A stretch of DNA of 64,000 nucleotides from Gnetum montanum. Its lineage: Eukaryota; Streptophyta; Gnetopsida; Gnetales; Gnetaceae. Under the pieces are notes generated by a model. The model ran no database searches, had not been told where the DNA came from, and saw only the letters and a list, made by a program, of their open reading frames with translations. The position numbers were made by a program, and so were the translations under genes. Within the stretch, counting starts at the first letter, position 1. Each line of letters begins with the position of its first letter. Shown here piece by piece: positions 22,430-32,071 of the stretch. The DNA lies in the NCBI GenBank assembly GCA_015680685.1, contig MNCI01000213.1:1-64000 (forward strand). Reading direction: 5' to 3'.

Positions 22430-23560
22430 TAGAGTAAAAATGTTGTGTTATGAGATAAACCTAGTTAAGACTAAGATATTGTTGAATTTATTTGAGTCTC
22501 CACTTATGTAGCTAGACTTGTTGTGCTTAAAAAATGCATGAAAATTCACCTCAATAAATTTGAAGACTATTTCCTACTTATAGGATGGAGAGACAAAGGT
22601 TTAGACACAAAATTTTGCATAAAAGTCTACATACTAAAGAAAAAATAAAATTTATGATTTGGGATACAAGAGATAATTATTTTAACTTTAATTTTTGAGG
22701 TATCAATGTGGAAATAGTAGATTCTTTTAAATATTTTGGTTTCTTTTATATGAATAATTACATGTGAGGGAAGTGCATCAAAGAAAAAATAGTAGGAGGT
22801 CTAAAAGCTTTATATGATTTCAAAAACAAGAGCAAGGATTTAGGCCTCTATGCTTGGAAGGTCAAAAAATAAATTTTTCAAACCATCATCTATCCTACTT
22901 TATTGTATATATGTGTTGTTTAGGGACCTACACTCAATGCTAAACTTTAGAAAGATATTAAAAGGTTGAAAAAATATTTTCTTCTAGATGAGTTAATGGT
23001 GAAGATGTAAACACCTTACTTAATGTTATTATGTGAATGTGATTTATTGCCTTTAGAAGTAGAAGCCTTATGCTAATTCATTAGATACACTCAAACAATG
23101 AGGTGTTAGCCTAGTGGTATGGGTCTTGGCCTAGTAAGCCTAGGTTTTAGATTTGATAATATTAGGTAGGACTGAGTTACAAACTTCTATAATCTTGGGA
23201 TGTACCTATGTTTTACTCATTTTGGATTCCAGCACTCCCTATTACATACACTCATAGCTTACATATTAAAGAAAACTTCTCTAGTAGTTCTTGAGGATTC
23301 TTAATACTATAGTTGGTATTTTTATGGGATGTAATGGTTGAAAAAATGGAATATATCTTTTGAGGACATACAACAAAATCCTAACCATATTCACTAGCTA
23401 GTCAAGCAGAAGGTTTTAGCAGACATGTGGACTAATGTGGAAGGCAAGAGACACTTTTATTTATACCATATTAGATCTAATAAAATAGATGTAGTGCGTT
23501 TGTAGGTTGTGTATATCATGAGGCCTTGAAGATGAGTTGCATGTGTTTCCTTCTTATTTT
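22430..23560 (+). pseudogene. LINE reverse transcriptase C-terminal remnant
   Basis: Conceptual plus-strand reading gives the plant LINE pattern after the RT core: INLVKTKIL, VDSFKYFGF, IKEKIVGGLKALYDF, LYAWKVKK, IYPTLLYICVV*GPTL, PYLMLLCECDLLPLEVEAL. This is the RT thumb and connection region of L1-like elements. Stops are frequent. A SINE-like piece interrupts it at 23095-23235, after which WLKKWNI and VLADMWTNVEGKRHFYLY resume. Upstream RT and endonuclease domains are missing, as in a 5'-truncated copy. Confidence 0.65.
23095..23235 (+). repeat. SINE-like insertion in the LINE remnant
   Basis: Reads GTTAGCCTAGTGGTATGGG, a good A-box, then CCTAGGTTTTAGATTTGATA about 30 nt later, a decayed B-box. 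LINE-like coding is seen on both sides. Confidence 0.5.
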
Positions 23561-23590
23561 ATGACTATCCATTCAAGATAACATTATCAT

Positions 23591-24490
23591 TAATGAGCAG
23601 TAGGTACCCCCTATGCCCAACCATATAAATCATGAGCATTCACATGCAATCTAGTTGAATTTCATGGATGGGTCTAGTTGTGGCATCTAGATCATTAATC
23701 ACTAATTGTAGAATGCTATCTTCCCACTTGGACTAGTGGATGCTTTGTCACATATGATTTAGTCCAAAGTGAGACATATGATAATTGATGTTTTTAGGTC
23801 CATTTTACTCCTAGTGATAAACATAATTGAGAATGAAATTTAATCCTAAATCGAAGTAATGATGGTAATGTAAATCTACTCTATCCTAGAGTGATGTGCA
23901 TATGGTCTTGGCTTATCATACACTTCTTGGGCTTATGTAACTGTTACTAAGTTACCAAGCATTATGCTACTAGGTGAACCAGGCAACAACACTACAAGTA
24001 TTACCAAATGACTACACTTAAATTCTTAGAACCAGTAATACTCATTATGCTTTAGTAATGAACAAGAAAGTAAAGTACTTGGAAATGTAAATGATTAAAC
24101 TAATGAAATTTTAAAAACTATGCTAAGTAAAATAGTAACACTAAGTGGGTGCTGTAATAATGAAAAGAAATCTCAATCTTCATTTTTGGTCATGAACTAT
24201 AACCAAGTACAATTCACTCTATTGCTAAACTATGAAACAAAACTACAAGAATCTACCTAAGGCTGGAATGAAACTTCTTCCAATCCATGCATCCAAGTGT
24301 TGTATTAATAGGCTGCACACATCTTGTGATATTGGATCTATGATGATGTAGCTTGTGCTACAATATTGTATATATGACATCATAGATATGATATTGTAGT
24401 TACAATATCATTGATGGACAAAAATTGATTTTTTTTTGAAATAGATGAGATATAGCATCAACGATATCCCAACCAACTAATGATTCATCA
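23591..24490 (-). repeat. 3' LTR of Athila-type element D
   Basis: 900 bp. Left edge TAATGAGCAGTAGGTACC matches the LTR edge of C (TGATGAGTGGCGAGGTACC); right edge ATTCATCA is followed at once by the polypurine tract (minus TTAGTCATGGGGGTA). Its reverse complement aligns with the plus-strand LTR pieces at 21738-22053 and 42690-43046. Confidence 0.85.
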
Positions 24491-24796
24491 TACCCCCATG
24501 ACTAACTAAAAACTCATCCTCAAGTTAATAGGATAAGACCAAGATTTCTTTAGAAAATTGGAAAGGTACAAGATTATTGACTAACTCTAACTACTAAGTG
24601 ACTTTGAGTGCTAAAATGGTGCATACAAAAAATGATATAATTTCATGACAAAAAGAAAACAAAATTTCAATTGGCTTAATGTAGGTCACATTTTAGGTAG
24701 TGGTGGCTCTTCCATTGGCTTCCTTCATTTGTTGTCATGCTTTTAGAATTGATAGCAATTCAAGATCACCTATAATTTCTTCTCTTCCATCCTTGT
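24491..24796 (-). mobile_element. Element D 3' internal region, left of T4
   Basis: Polypurine tract then sequence homologous to the start of the C 3' region (GACTAAC...CTCATCCTCAAG). Near 24770-24796 the minus strand is open and its reading frame continues across T4 into 42170 onward (GKYDK on one side, DGREEIIGD on the other), so T4 interrupted a coding region. The last five bases, 24792-24796 CTTGT, are the target site duplicated by T4. Confidence 0.75.
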
Positions 24797-26400
24797 TGTA
24801 ACGATGAAAAACGTCGATCTCTGAAAAATACCAAATGAAAATCCGTGTACACAGTCTTAACCATGGATCCATGCGAGGGCCATGCTGGAGAAAACAAATC
24901 CGCGATGCCCTGAACGGTCTTGTCGATTAGACAGGGACTTACTCAATTAGTAAATTGGTGAATATCGTGATAATATGTGTATTATATAGATATTCCATGA
25001 GACAAATTGATTTGATGAATCATAGAAGGAGTAGAAAACGATGTAAATAAATCAAAATAATGACAACATCAACGCGACAAGGAGGATTAGATTTACAAAA
25101 GTGTGCAATTCCAAGATCAATGTTTTGATTTGAAGACTGAGTATAATGTATACAAAGTTCCAATAGCAAAATCCACTTATCCTATGCGAAGCATACACAA
25201 AGCAATAAGAAAAATGTTCAACAAGGAGTACAAAATGAAGCTCGATCTACCTCATAAGCCAAAGATGGGATGCAAGGAAGGTCAATCCTGGGTATCTATC
25301 GATCAACTGTTTCTGATCAATAAACCTCACCAACTGCACCAGATGATCTCTCGATCTCTGATCAACTCCTTTTTCCTCCTGTAGTCTCTGCTTCAAAGAT
25401 GCCAATGATCGCCAATGGAGAGAACTGTATTTTTGCCAAAAGACTGATCGCTCTTGCTACCAATGATCAAATTGTCTTTTGTCTCTACTAAAAGATGATC
25501 CTCCCCAAAAAGATGATCAAGATCTCTAGCTCTTTTCTTTCTTCACCAACTGGGGTATTTATAGGTTCGGTAGTACGTAAAGAAGGCACGACCCTGATGA
25601 CACGTGTCTCAAACCTTCAAAATACCATTGAATTGGCAAACTTTATGTTGAAACTGGTCATGTCGCATCACATTCTTAGGAAAGGGGGCAAGGTACGCTG
25701 TCAATCACTCTTGTTGAGGCTGCCTCATGATTACGTTGCGATACGCTGATGAGCGTATTGTGCGTATGGATAGCAGGTGCATGTAGGGTACTGCCTTAGT
25801 TGGCCTTAGGCTGTATTACGCTTGTTTATGATGCGTAGCGTGGCAAAGCGTAATAGAGCATAGAAGTAGTTAACTCAAGCTATTTTACACTCATTTACAC
25901 CGCGAAGCATAATAGAGTGTCAAACATAGTCAACTTTACAATAAGTTAGGCTTCTTTACGCTGCGTAGCGTAATAAGCATAAAGTGACTAATCTGCAAAA
26001 TGGTTGAAATCAATCTACCGCGCTTCTTTGGACTCTAACTTTAACTTCCTCGAAGCTCATTACACTGCTCTACATAACAAAGCGTAAACCCAACCCTGAA
26101 CAAAAGACTTAGTGGAATATGCGACAAGTCTTAGGCCTTAAACTTCGTCAAAATCGCCGAAGTAAGTTACTTTTTGATATTGGGCTATGTTAAATAGAGT
26201 TACGTTGAGCAACACTACACTATGTTGCGTAATGTAGCATAAAGAGAGAAAACAAAGTAAGGTTGAAATTTGTAAGAAACTTGGAGACTTGATGCTACGC
26301 GCCTCTTTGCCTTGTTCTGTTTTCTCGATTTCTGTCACAAACTTTTGCCTGAATCGTGAATCTTCGCCTTAGGCCGATTCACAATTTCTATGGTGTTTCA
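24797..26400 (-). repeat. 3' LTR of T4
   Basis: 1604 bp, begins TGAAACACCATAGAAATTG on the minus strand. TATA box TATAAATA at 25563-25556. Contains repeated TACGCTNNGTAGCGTAA-type words (25740-26240). Same length as the partner LTR but with many transitions. Confidence 0.95.
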
Positions 26401-27594
26401 ATGGCCCCTCTTTGTTGATGTTTAGAGGGATTTTTTGAAAGATGTCAACAAAGAATATGAAACATTGGATGGGTAAAAGTACCAACAGCGTTCATCAATG
26501 GTCACTCAAGTGTCGCCCTGTCAATGTAGAAGTGCAGAAATGAGGGAAATGGAAGATAAAATGGTACATGAGGAAATTCTTACATAGGTAAGAGGAAAGA
26601 GGTTCGGGGAAGACTCAAGTAAGGTTCGGGGAAGACTCAAATGTGTGAGTATAGTTTTTCACACATAAGCACTTAGGCCTTCTCCTGCGATTGCATTTGC
26701 ATAGAGTTATGCCATCATTTTGTAGATGAAGGGGCTTGCATAGACAAATTGTGTTGTGTCTTCATGGCCTGGATGAGTTGTGTTTTATCCATTTTGCTGA
26801 TCCTTTCCTTTTTTTTATGGACATCCACTAGGCGAGTTGCGTTACGCTAGTTCATGGACTTGATTGTAATGCAGATGCGGAAAGCGTATGCTACGTATTC
26901 ACATTTTGTGTAAGGGAAATAGATGGGATGACTAAGGAGGGTAGTAAGAGCTAGAGGTAGGATTATGAGGAAAACAGGGATGCACTCCTGAGTGGACAGG
27001 CTAACCTAAGCGGCCATCTCAAAACACTGTCTGTATTTCACTGCTCAGATGAACGCACTTTTGAATGACATCCTCGTAGCAAGTAACCTGCAACCAAAGA
27101 AGAAAACAGAGGACACCATTGCTCGACCAAATCACTGGAGAGGTTGTTGAAAAAAGTACCATTTGGGGCGAGACAGAGTGAGTGGGCCGTGAAGGAGGAA
27201 CCATAGCAAGAGGCCAGGGTTTTCAATGTTGATGCTTGGTCCAGCATATCGCCGCCAAAGATCATCAGACTCATCACACCCGACTAGTTACGGAAAGAAC
27301 TAGCTAGGTGAATCTATGAAGCCAGAGCCTAATAGTGATGATGAGTGGAGATCCCCAGGGTCGTAGTTGATGAGAACTCCTCTGGGGCTCCGAACAGCGA
27401 AACTAACCTCTTAGAGATGCCACCGTTGAAATGGGTGCAGTGACGGCATCTCCGAGGGGTCAATAGTATGCCTTTCAACATGTTCGAGGAATCAGTAGAA
27501 TGCTTGTGAGGTAGAAATGTTGGGGCTGTTCCAACATCCCACCCCATTTATTTTGCAACCGCATAGAGACGATTACGCTCGCTTGATTCACATG
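26401..27594 (-). other. T4 polypurine tract and 3' non-coding region
   Basis: Minus strand reads AACAAAGAGGGGCCAT directly before the LTR, the same tract as in T5 (AAAGAGGGGCCAA). The remainder has no open frame shared with T5 and I see no gene in it. Confidence 0.75.
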
Positions 27595-28123
27595 TTGGCG
27601 GTCTGTAGGTCCCAGTTTTAAGTCCTGGTAGATTACCATTACTGGTTTTAAGTCCCAGCAGACCATGGTCCCAGTTTAAAGTATGGGCAGACTGAAAAAT
27701 GCTAGTTTTATGTCATAGTGGATGGTGGTAGAGATGATTTATGGTCTAAGTAGACCGTGCTGTGGATGTCAGTTTCATGTTATGACCCAAGGACAGATCT
27801 GTGCTGGTGTCATGTCTTAGTAGACAAATACTTAAATGTGCCAATTTTATGTCATGGCAGATAGCTGGTGCTAGTTTAGCGTCATGGAAGACATGTACAT
27901 GAAATGCCAGTTTTACGTCTTGGCGAACCTATAGAACACTGTCAGTTTTACGTTGTAGCAGACGATTGCAACTTGCTAGTTTTACGTCATGGCAGACGAT
28001 TGTTGCCAGTTTAGCGTCGTGGCGGACGCGTGCAGAAAGTGCCAGTTTTACATCATAGTGGACAATTATTGCCAGTTTAGCGTCGTGGAGGACACGTGAA
28101 GAGAGTGCCAGTTTTACGTCGTA
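27595..28123 (-). repeat. Hairpin array after integrase of T4
   Basis: About 18 irregular units of the form CCAGTTTTA plus hairpin (plus-strand text). Arms with a 6-nt loop include TGTC/GACA at 27813-27826, GGTC/GACC near 27745, CGTC/GACG near 27985 and GCGTC/GACGC at 28014-28029. An N at 28124 joins it to the integrase end. Confidence 0.92.
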
Positions 28124-28126
28124 NTG

Positions 28127-29330
28127 GGATTCAGTAACTCGTTGTCGTTAATATCTGCTAGCTTGAATGCACCGTTGCCATACACATTAGCTACCAAGAA
28201 AGAACCCTCCCAGTTTGTAGAGAACTTGCCTACTGGTTCACGAACGGCCTTGAGAACCAAATCTCCCTTCTTAATCGGACGTTGTTGAGAATTATGACAG
28301 TGCTTCTGCCTCGTCTTATCTTAATACTTTTTGATGGTATTAAGCGTCTATATTTTCTATTCCTCTACTGAATCCAAATCCATGATCCGAGACTCAGTGT
28401 GTTGAGCGTCCTTTATAATTGTGGAGAGGACCATCTGCAGAGAAGGAACTTGTAATTCAAGGGGTAGCACCACCTCTGATCCATAGACTAGGCTATAGGG
28501 TGTACTTTTTGTAGCTATCCTACATGTAGTACGATACGCCCATAGTAGATAGAGGATCTTTTCATGCCACCGTCTGTTGTTGCTGTTGAGCAATTTCTTG
28601 AGTAGGTTGATAATGACCTTATTTGTCGCTTCAGCTTCACCATTCACTTGTGGGTAATAAGGGGAGGAAAAAGATTGTTTGATACCAAGGCTATCATAGA
28701 AAGATCTGGTTTCCATACTGCTAAATTTTGGCCCATTGAAAATCACGATAGTCATCGAGAAACCAAATCTAGTTATGATGTTATCTAAAATGAAATGGCA
28801 GATCTGTTGAGATGTGATCTTTCGCAAAGGAATGGGTTCCACCCACTTCATGAAATACTTAGTATTGGTGATTATGAAGTTATGACCTGTGGAAGATTTT
28901 GGTGTGATAGGCCCTATAATGTCTAATCCCCATCGTTGAAAGGACCATGTTATGTGAGTCATGTGTAGTTCTATAGGCAACACGTGTATAAGGTTCGTGT
29001 AACATTGACACGTGTCGCATGTTTTAACCTTTTTAAGACAGTATTTTTCCATGTACGGCCAATAATACCCTAAGCAACGGATTTTAGAGGCCATGGCTCA
29101 TGGTGCTACGTGTCCTCCGCATAAGCCCTCGTGAACCTCGCCACCTATACGTTGTGCTTGGTTTTTGTCAATGCAAGTAAGCATTACTCCATCAAAAGAG
29201 CGTCTACAAAGGGTACTATCTCCTATGATGATGTACTACCTAGCTCGCTTGTGGATTGCATCTTTATGTGTGCATGTTAGCTCATGTGGTGGTTTGCCAT
29301 GCAAGAGGTAAGTTTTAATGTTGTCGTACC
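28127..29330 (-). pseudogene. T4 integrase
   Basis: In the single pol frame. HHCC zinc-binding region: VHEGLCGGH and KTCDTCQ, with YYWPYMEKYC between. Catalytic core: first Asp kept in WGLDIIGPI; the second is lost (IVIFNGPKF where relatives have TDNGPQF); the Glu is kept in NGEAEATNK. The C-terminal part has KKGDLVLKAV and YGNGAFKLADI, the usual GPF-like/SH3-like end. Stops are present at about 29245, 29097, 28357, 28348 and 28320. The lost Asp alone would abolish activity. Confidence 0.9.
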
Positions 29331-29399
29331 ACTCTGGCGTTCTATCCTTGAGTAGTGAAGATATTTGCGCCGCCTGAATGATAGGATCTATACAATCCG

Positions 29400-30419
29400 T
29401 TATTCAAGCGGGACAAGTGTCAAATAGGTGCGATGACACATTTAAAGCTAATGTAGCCAGTGCATCAACTAGCGTATTATCATTTCAAGGCACGTGTTGG
29501 GCATCGATCGTTGTGAACTACTTTAGAAGATCTTTAGCCATATCGCAGTAGGGTTGTAAATGTGCAGCCTTGTAGGCATAGACTCCTGTGATTTGATTTA
29601 TAACAAGCATCAAATTGCCCCTAATTGCTGGGTGTTAAACATCAAGCTCTTTGGCTCTTAATAATCCCTTGAGGAGCCCCTCGTACTCTGCCACGTTGTT
29701 CGTACAGGGAAATGTCAAGAAGTAGGCGTGAAGATGTACATCCTTAGGTGATAGCATAATGACTGTGGCAGCACTGCCACCTCTGGCAGTTGAATCTCCA
29801 TCAAAATGTAACATTGCTTCAAGGCCTATTACAATAGGGCTAAGACTATGTACATGCTCATCTGAAAATTCAGGCTTTATGGTTGCCTGACTGTCAATAG
29901 GAGATGTTATTAATTGGTCAGCTATCACTTGGCCTTTCGTAGAAGATTGACCAATATAATGTAGATCGAAATCTGCCATGATAGCTTTCCAACGAGCTAT
30001 TTTACTACTTTTGTACAGGTTATGCATAATAGCCCTAAGGATGTTATTTTTGCAAATTATGTTGACCTGGCTACGAAAGAGATAGTGTCTACACTTTTTG
30101 AGCGTAAATACTAACGCTAAGCAATTACGCTCTACTTCATTATAACTCGTTTCATACGTACATAGAACATGACTCAAGTAGTATATGGGTACTTCTAACC
30201 CATCATCTCTCTTTTGATATAGTAATGCAGCTAAGGCTACGTCTGATGTTGCGAGGTAAATGTAAAATGGTTGATCCCTTTGTGGTGGGAATACTATTGG
30301 CAAGTGTTGAAGTTCTTGCTTCAAGATGTCAAATGCACACTGACAATTGTTTGTCCATTTGAAATTAACCCCCTTTTTTAATAGATGCTGCATAGGGTGT
30401 AATTTATCGATTAATCTAG
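29400..30419 (-). pseudogene. T4 RNase H plus second (archaeal-type) RNase H
   Basis: First RNase H: FYIYLATSDVALAALLYQK (Asp), YNEVERNCLALVF (Glu), RHYLF, ARWKAIMADFDLHYIGQ and KGQVIADQL (Asp). Second RNase H after a short linker: LHFDGDSTARGGSAATV (Asp), CTNNVAEYEGLLKGLL (Glu), RGNLMLV where a functional enzyme has RGDS (Asp to Asn), and LVDALATLA. Two tandem RNase H domains are the mark of Tat/Ogre-like Ty3/gypsy elements. Stops at 29634 (TAA), about 29525 (TAG), 29475 and 29405 (both TGA). Confidence 0.9.
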
Positions 30420-31584
30420 AAATTAACTACCTAATAAACTGTAACCTCCCTTGCAATCAACGTAATTTCTTGAGATTTGTAGGGGGTGTCAATTTAACAA
30501 TGGCCTTGACTTTGTCAGGATCTACTCGTATACCAGTTTCTGATACAACAAACCCCAGCATGCATCCTGTTTTGACTCCGAATACACACTTCTTTGGGTT
30601 GAGCCAGAGGTCGTATTTAGTACATTTTTTAAGGACTAACTCTAGATCCTCTGAATGATCTTCTAACCTTATAGATTTAACAACTATATCGTCAACATAA
30701 TCATTTAGTCTCTCTAGGAGGTAATCACTAAAGATATATGTCATAGCTCATTGATACGTAGCTCCAGCATTTTTTAAATCAAAAGGCATCATGATGTAAC
30801 AAAAGGTCCCCCAGGGTGTCATGAATGTCGTTGTCAGCTGGTGTTCTGGGTTGATGCGAATTTGATTATAACCTGAGAAGCCATCCATGAAGGATAAAAG
30901 CACATGCCGAACGGTTGTATCCACTAATTGGTCGATACTTGGTAATGGAAAATTATCTTTGATTGTAGCTTTGTTCAAGTCTTGGAAGTCTATGTAGATG
31001 CGTATCCCTCCGATCTTTTTGGAGACAACTACAATGTTAGATACCCAGTCTGAGTAATCGACCGCACGAATAAAACTAGCCTGGTATAGTTTAGTGATCT
31101 CATCACGTACTGCTAGCGTGACTTCTGGCTTAATTTTTCATGCTTTCTGTCTAACTGCTTTGATATGGGGATCTAGAATTATGTTGTTTTTTATTAACCT
31201 TGGGTCTAGTCTCGGCATATCTTCGTATGACCATGCAAAATCTATGATGTTGTTCTGGAGGACCTATTTTATGTTGTCATGTGCCTTTTGGTCTAGTAAA
31301 GAACTAACCTTAAGATTTTTAGTCTCACCTTTATGTGTAACCACAGAGACCTCGTTAAGGGGATCTTCGGTTACATCTCCAGCTTCCAAATCTAGCATGT
31401 GCGTCGATTGTTCTGGCCAGTCTAGAGATGTCTCTGACGTGGCTATGGTTGCATCATTGAGGGCAAGGTTAGTTTCTACTAGTGTGGGATCAAATTGTCT
31501 AATGATTTCCCCATGTGGGCCTGTTAAAACTAGGAGTGCAGATAAAGTTTTGTCCATTTGCCAATTATCCTGCAAAATTGTCAA
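30420..31584 (-). pseudogene. T4 reverse transcriptase
   Basis: N-terminal pol segment from 31584, then RT: IRAVDYSDWVSNIVVV, GGIRIYIDFQDLNKA, FPLPSIDQLVD, FMDGFSGYNQI (catalytic Asp), TPWGTFCYIMMPFDLKNAGA, NDYVDDIVVKS (YVDD catalytic pair), LNPKKCVFGV and LGFVVSETGIRVDPDKV. All catalytic aspartates remain. Interrupted by in-frame stops at 31263 (TAG), about 31141, 30747 and 30456 (TGA) and about 30420 (TAG), without frameshift. Homologous to 55540-56793 in T5. Confidence 0.92.
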
Positions 31585-31764
31585 ATATGAAACTAATTAG
31601 AAAGATACTAAGTTAAGTGTCGTAAGTATTTAGCGTATAATGCTTGGTTTAGTCTAAAAAGAAAAAGGATGTGATGTGACGTTATTGAGCATGAGAAGCT
31701 AACTGAATTTTGAACATTGTGAACATCTTATAATTAATGCGACCTGATTACGAGGAGATAAGAT

Positions 31765-31795
31765 GCAGTAGTTTAAGGTCGTTGCAGACCGTAAT
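31765..31795 (-). repeat. Single hairpin monomer between pol and antisense gene
   Basis: AGTTTAAGGTC at 31770-31780, loop GTTGCA, GACC at 31787-31790. It occupies the site held by a full array (55085-55310) in T5. Confidence 0.8.
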
Positions 31796-31843
31796 GCATG
31801 TGATAACTGTCGTAATTAATGCCTTGATCTTTAGGTTCCAACT

Positions 31844-31850
31844 TATATAG
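31844..31850 (+). promoter_or_regulatory. TATA-like box of the T4 antisense gene
   Basis: TATATAG about 220 bp before the first ATG of the antisense gene. T5 has TATAAATA (54900-54893) about 150 bp before its matching ATG. Its presence in both copies suggests a private promoter. Confidence 0.5.
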
Positions 31851-32071
31851 ACACCAGTATTTGGGCAAGTCTCACTTAAATCGGGTGTCAAGTCGGTTAA
31901 TTTTGCATATAAGTAGGCAGTTCTTATCAAAAATAGGATGTTGGCTATCGTAAATTCGAATTCTTGGCTATCACAGAGAGAAGGAGAAAGAGAAAAAGAT
32001 TACAACACGTTATTTGTCAAGGTGTTCAGGTGTTAAGGTGTGAAGGTGTGAAGGTGTTTAGGACTATAACA

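Noticed and set aside
28127..31584. Stops in pol repaired by RNA editing or recoding
   Set aside because: Known plant editing that removes stops is organellar, and the integrase has also lost a catalytic residue. Simple decay explains the pattern.
31094..31600. 168-codon plus-strand frame opposite T4 RT
   Set aside because: It lies entirely antisense to the conserved pol N-terminus, has no counterpart in T5, and precedes the antisense gene promoter candidate.
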